A DNA stretch of 64,000 bases from Bacillota bacterium (GTDB lineage: Bacteria; Bacillota; UBA4882; UBA8346): the NCBI GenBank assembly GCA_023429995.1, contig JAEZCE010000047.1:62001-126000 (forward strand), written 5' to 3'. Every line of letters starts with the position of its first letter. The first letter of the stretch is position 1. Made by a program: the position numbers and the translations under genes. The notes below the pieces were generated by a model. The model was given only the letters and a program-made list of their open reading frames with translations. It was not told the origin of the DNA and searched no databases. This document shows, piece by piece, positions 63,516 through 64,000 of the stretch.

Positions 63516-63553
63516 GCATACTAAGGCGAGCTTAAAAGCCCGCCTTAGTATGC
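63516..63553 (-). promoter_or_regulatory. intercistronic stem-loop before Ig-like chaperone gene
   Basis: GCATACTAAGGCG and CGCCTTAGTATGC form a perfect 13-bp stem with an inner GCTTAAAAGC palindrome. No U-run follows directly on the minus strand. It lies just after the small secreted protein gene and may keep that subunit's mRNA more abundant than the rest. Confidence 0.65.
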
Positions 63554-63589
63554 CTATTACCCAATTTCTCATTTGCTACCGAAGTGTTA

Positions 63590-64000
63590 CTATTCTGTGA
63601 GCACCTTTATTGATAGCTTTGCGTTATATGCTCCGGCATTCTGAGATGATATCCTCGGCCCCGAAACCACCCGATATCTTACTCTATGTTGACCGGGAAT
63701 GACTGTCACTACAAACGGTTCACCCGCTTTATACCATGTTTGACAATTACCGGATTGATATGTTGTATCCAAGCAATTATCACCGTTTGTAAATTTTGTT
63801 CCGGTAATTTGGATCGCAATACTCTTTAATTTGGTTGTCTTAAGCGTATAAGTCGCTTCACCGATCTGACTTTCGTTGGGAATTCCCCGAAAATTCAAGG
63901 CGGTAATATGGTCCCAGTTAATAGCGATATTCATCAAACTACTTCGGCCGGAGGCTGTTAAAATTGAACAGCTTCCTATCAATATCACAAAGCCAATCAA
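63590..64000 (-). CDS. small secreted beta-rich protein, partial (5' end outside window)
   Basis: At least 136 residues: a hydrophobic signal (IGFVILIGSCSILTASG) and a mature region that is beta-strand-rich (ATYTLKTTKLKSIAIQITGT), with a CLDTTYQSGNC pair that could form a disulfide, ending YNAKLSIKVLTE. The alternation and the end KLSIKVL resemble fimbrial or spore-coat-U-like subunits, but no family is assigned with confidence. The start is cut by the window edge. Position at the head of a secretin operon, followed by a stem-loop, suggests an abundantly made exported subunit. Confidence 0.55.
   Translation of the reverse strand: MIGFVILIGSCSILTASGRSSLMNIAINWDHITALNFRGIPNESQIGEATYTLKTTKLKSIAIQITGTKFTNGDNCLDTTYQSGNCQTWYKAGEPFVVTVIPGQHRVRYRVVSGPRISSQNAGAYNAKLSIKVLTE

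Noticed and set aside
1..64000. tRNA, rRNA and known riboswitches
   Set aside because: No T-arm-like GGTTCRANYCC motif in a cloverleaf context, no rRNA sequence and no recognised riboswitch core were seen on reading; a covariance search would be decisive.

Overview
The window looks like a chromosome segment from an outer-membrane-bearing (diderm) member of the Bacillota, for example the Limnochordia/Hydrogenispora type; genus cannot be read from the sequence. Bacillota-style gene order is seen in comEA-comEC-holA and nadK-argR-recN, with strong Shine-Dalgarno (SD) sites and frequent TTG starts. The outer membrane is inferred from a complete secretin, an OmpA-like peptidoglycan-binding protein, a protein ending in a beta-barrel with a terminal aromatic residue, and two ABC binding proteins that have cleavable signal peptides but no lipobox. 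Nearly every gene is on the minus strand.

Layout. 38-6849: ribose-type sugar ABC operon with a DUF2291 lipoprotein, a truncated ribokinase and a split transketolase. 7335-17123: chemoreceptor, YesM/YesN-type two-component system, solute-binding protein, two permeases and a Cys-type sulfatase, together a sensing, uptake and desulfation module for a carbohydrate. 17408-23121: holA, comEC, comEA, an OmpA/IPT protein and a zinc-ribbon fragment. 23.3-32.6 kb: accessory island with an AbiL-like (RloA/RloB) pair whose rloB is frameshifted, a large STAND ATPase with a HEPN-like motif, an XRE regulator, a SymE-like toxin gene, DUF6809-like small genes, and several decayed copies of the same cassette. 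A structured repeat lies between symE and the DUF gene. 32760-39353: GH9 glycosidase, PilZ protein, recN, argR, nadK, VanZ-like protein. 39816-58776: exopolysaccharide cluster running from Wzz, tyrosine kinase and LCP through WbaP, Wzx and Wzy to glycosyltransferases, with two F420-hydrogenase-beta-like proteins, a frameshifted pyruvyl transferase and a radical SAM protein. 58998-64000: operon of a small secreted protein, a tandem Ig/PapD-like protein, a secretin and a secretin-like protein with a beta-barrel tail.

Two candidates for undescribed biology stand out. The first is a structured element of about 320-345 nt present in three copies, whose stems change by compensatory substitutions while one hairpin loop stays CCTCCTT (the complement of the SD sequence); it lies between a SymE-like gene and a small DUF gene. 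The second is the four-gene secretin/beta-barrel/Ig-chaperone/small-subunit operon next to the polysaccharide cluster, which resembles no standard chaperone-usher or type II/IV system. Several genes (ribokinase, rloB, pyruvyl transferase, the DUF copy) are broken, so decay or assembly error should be kept in mind.
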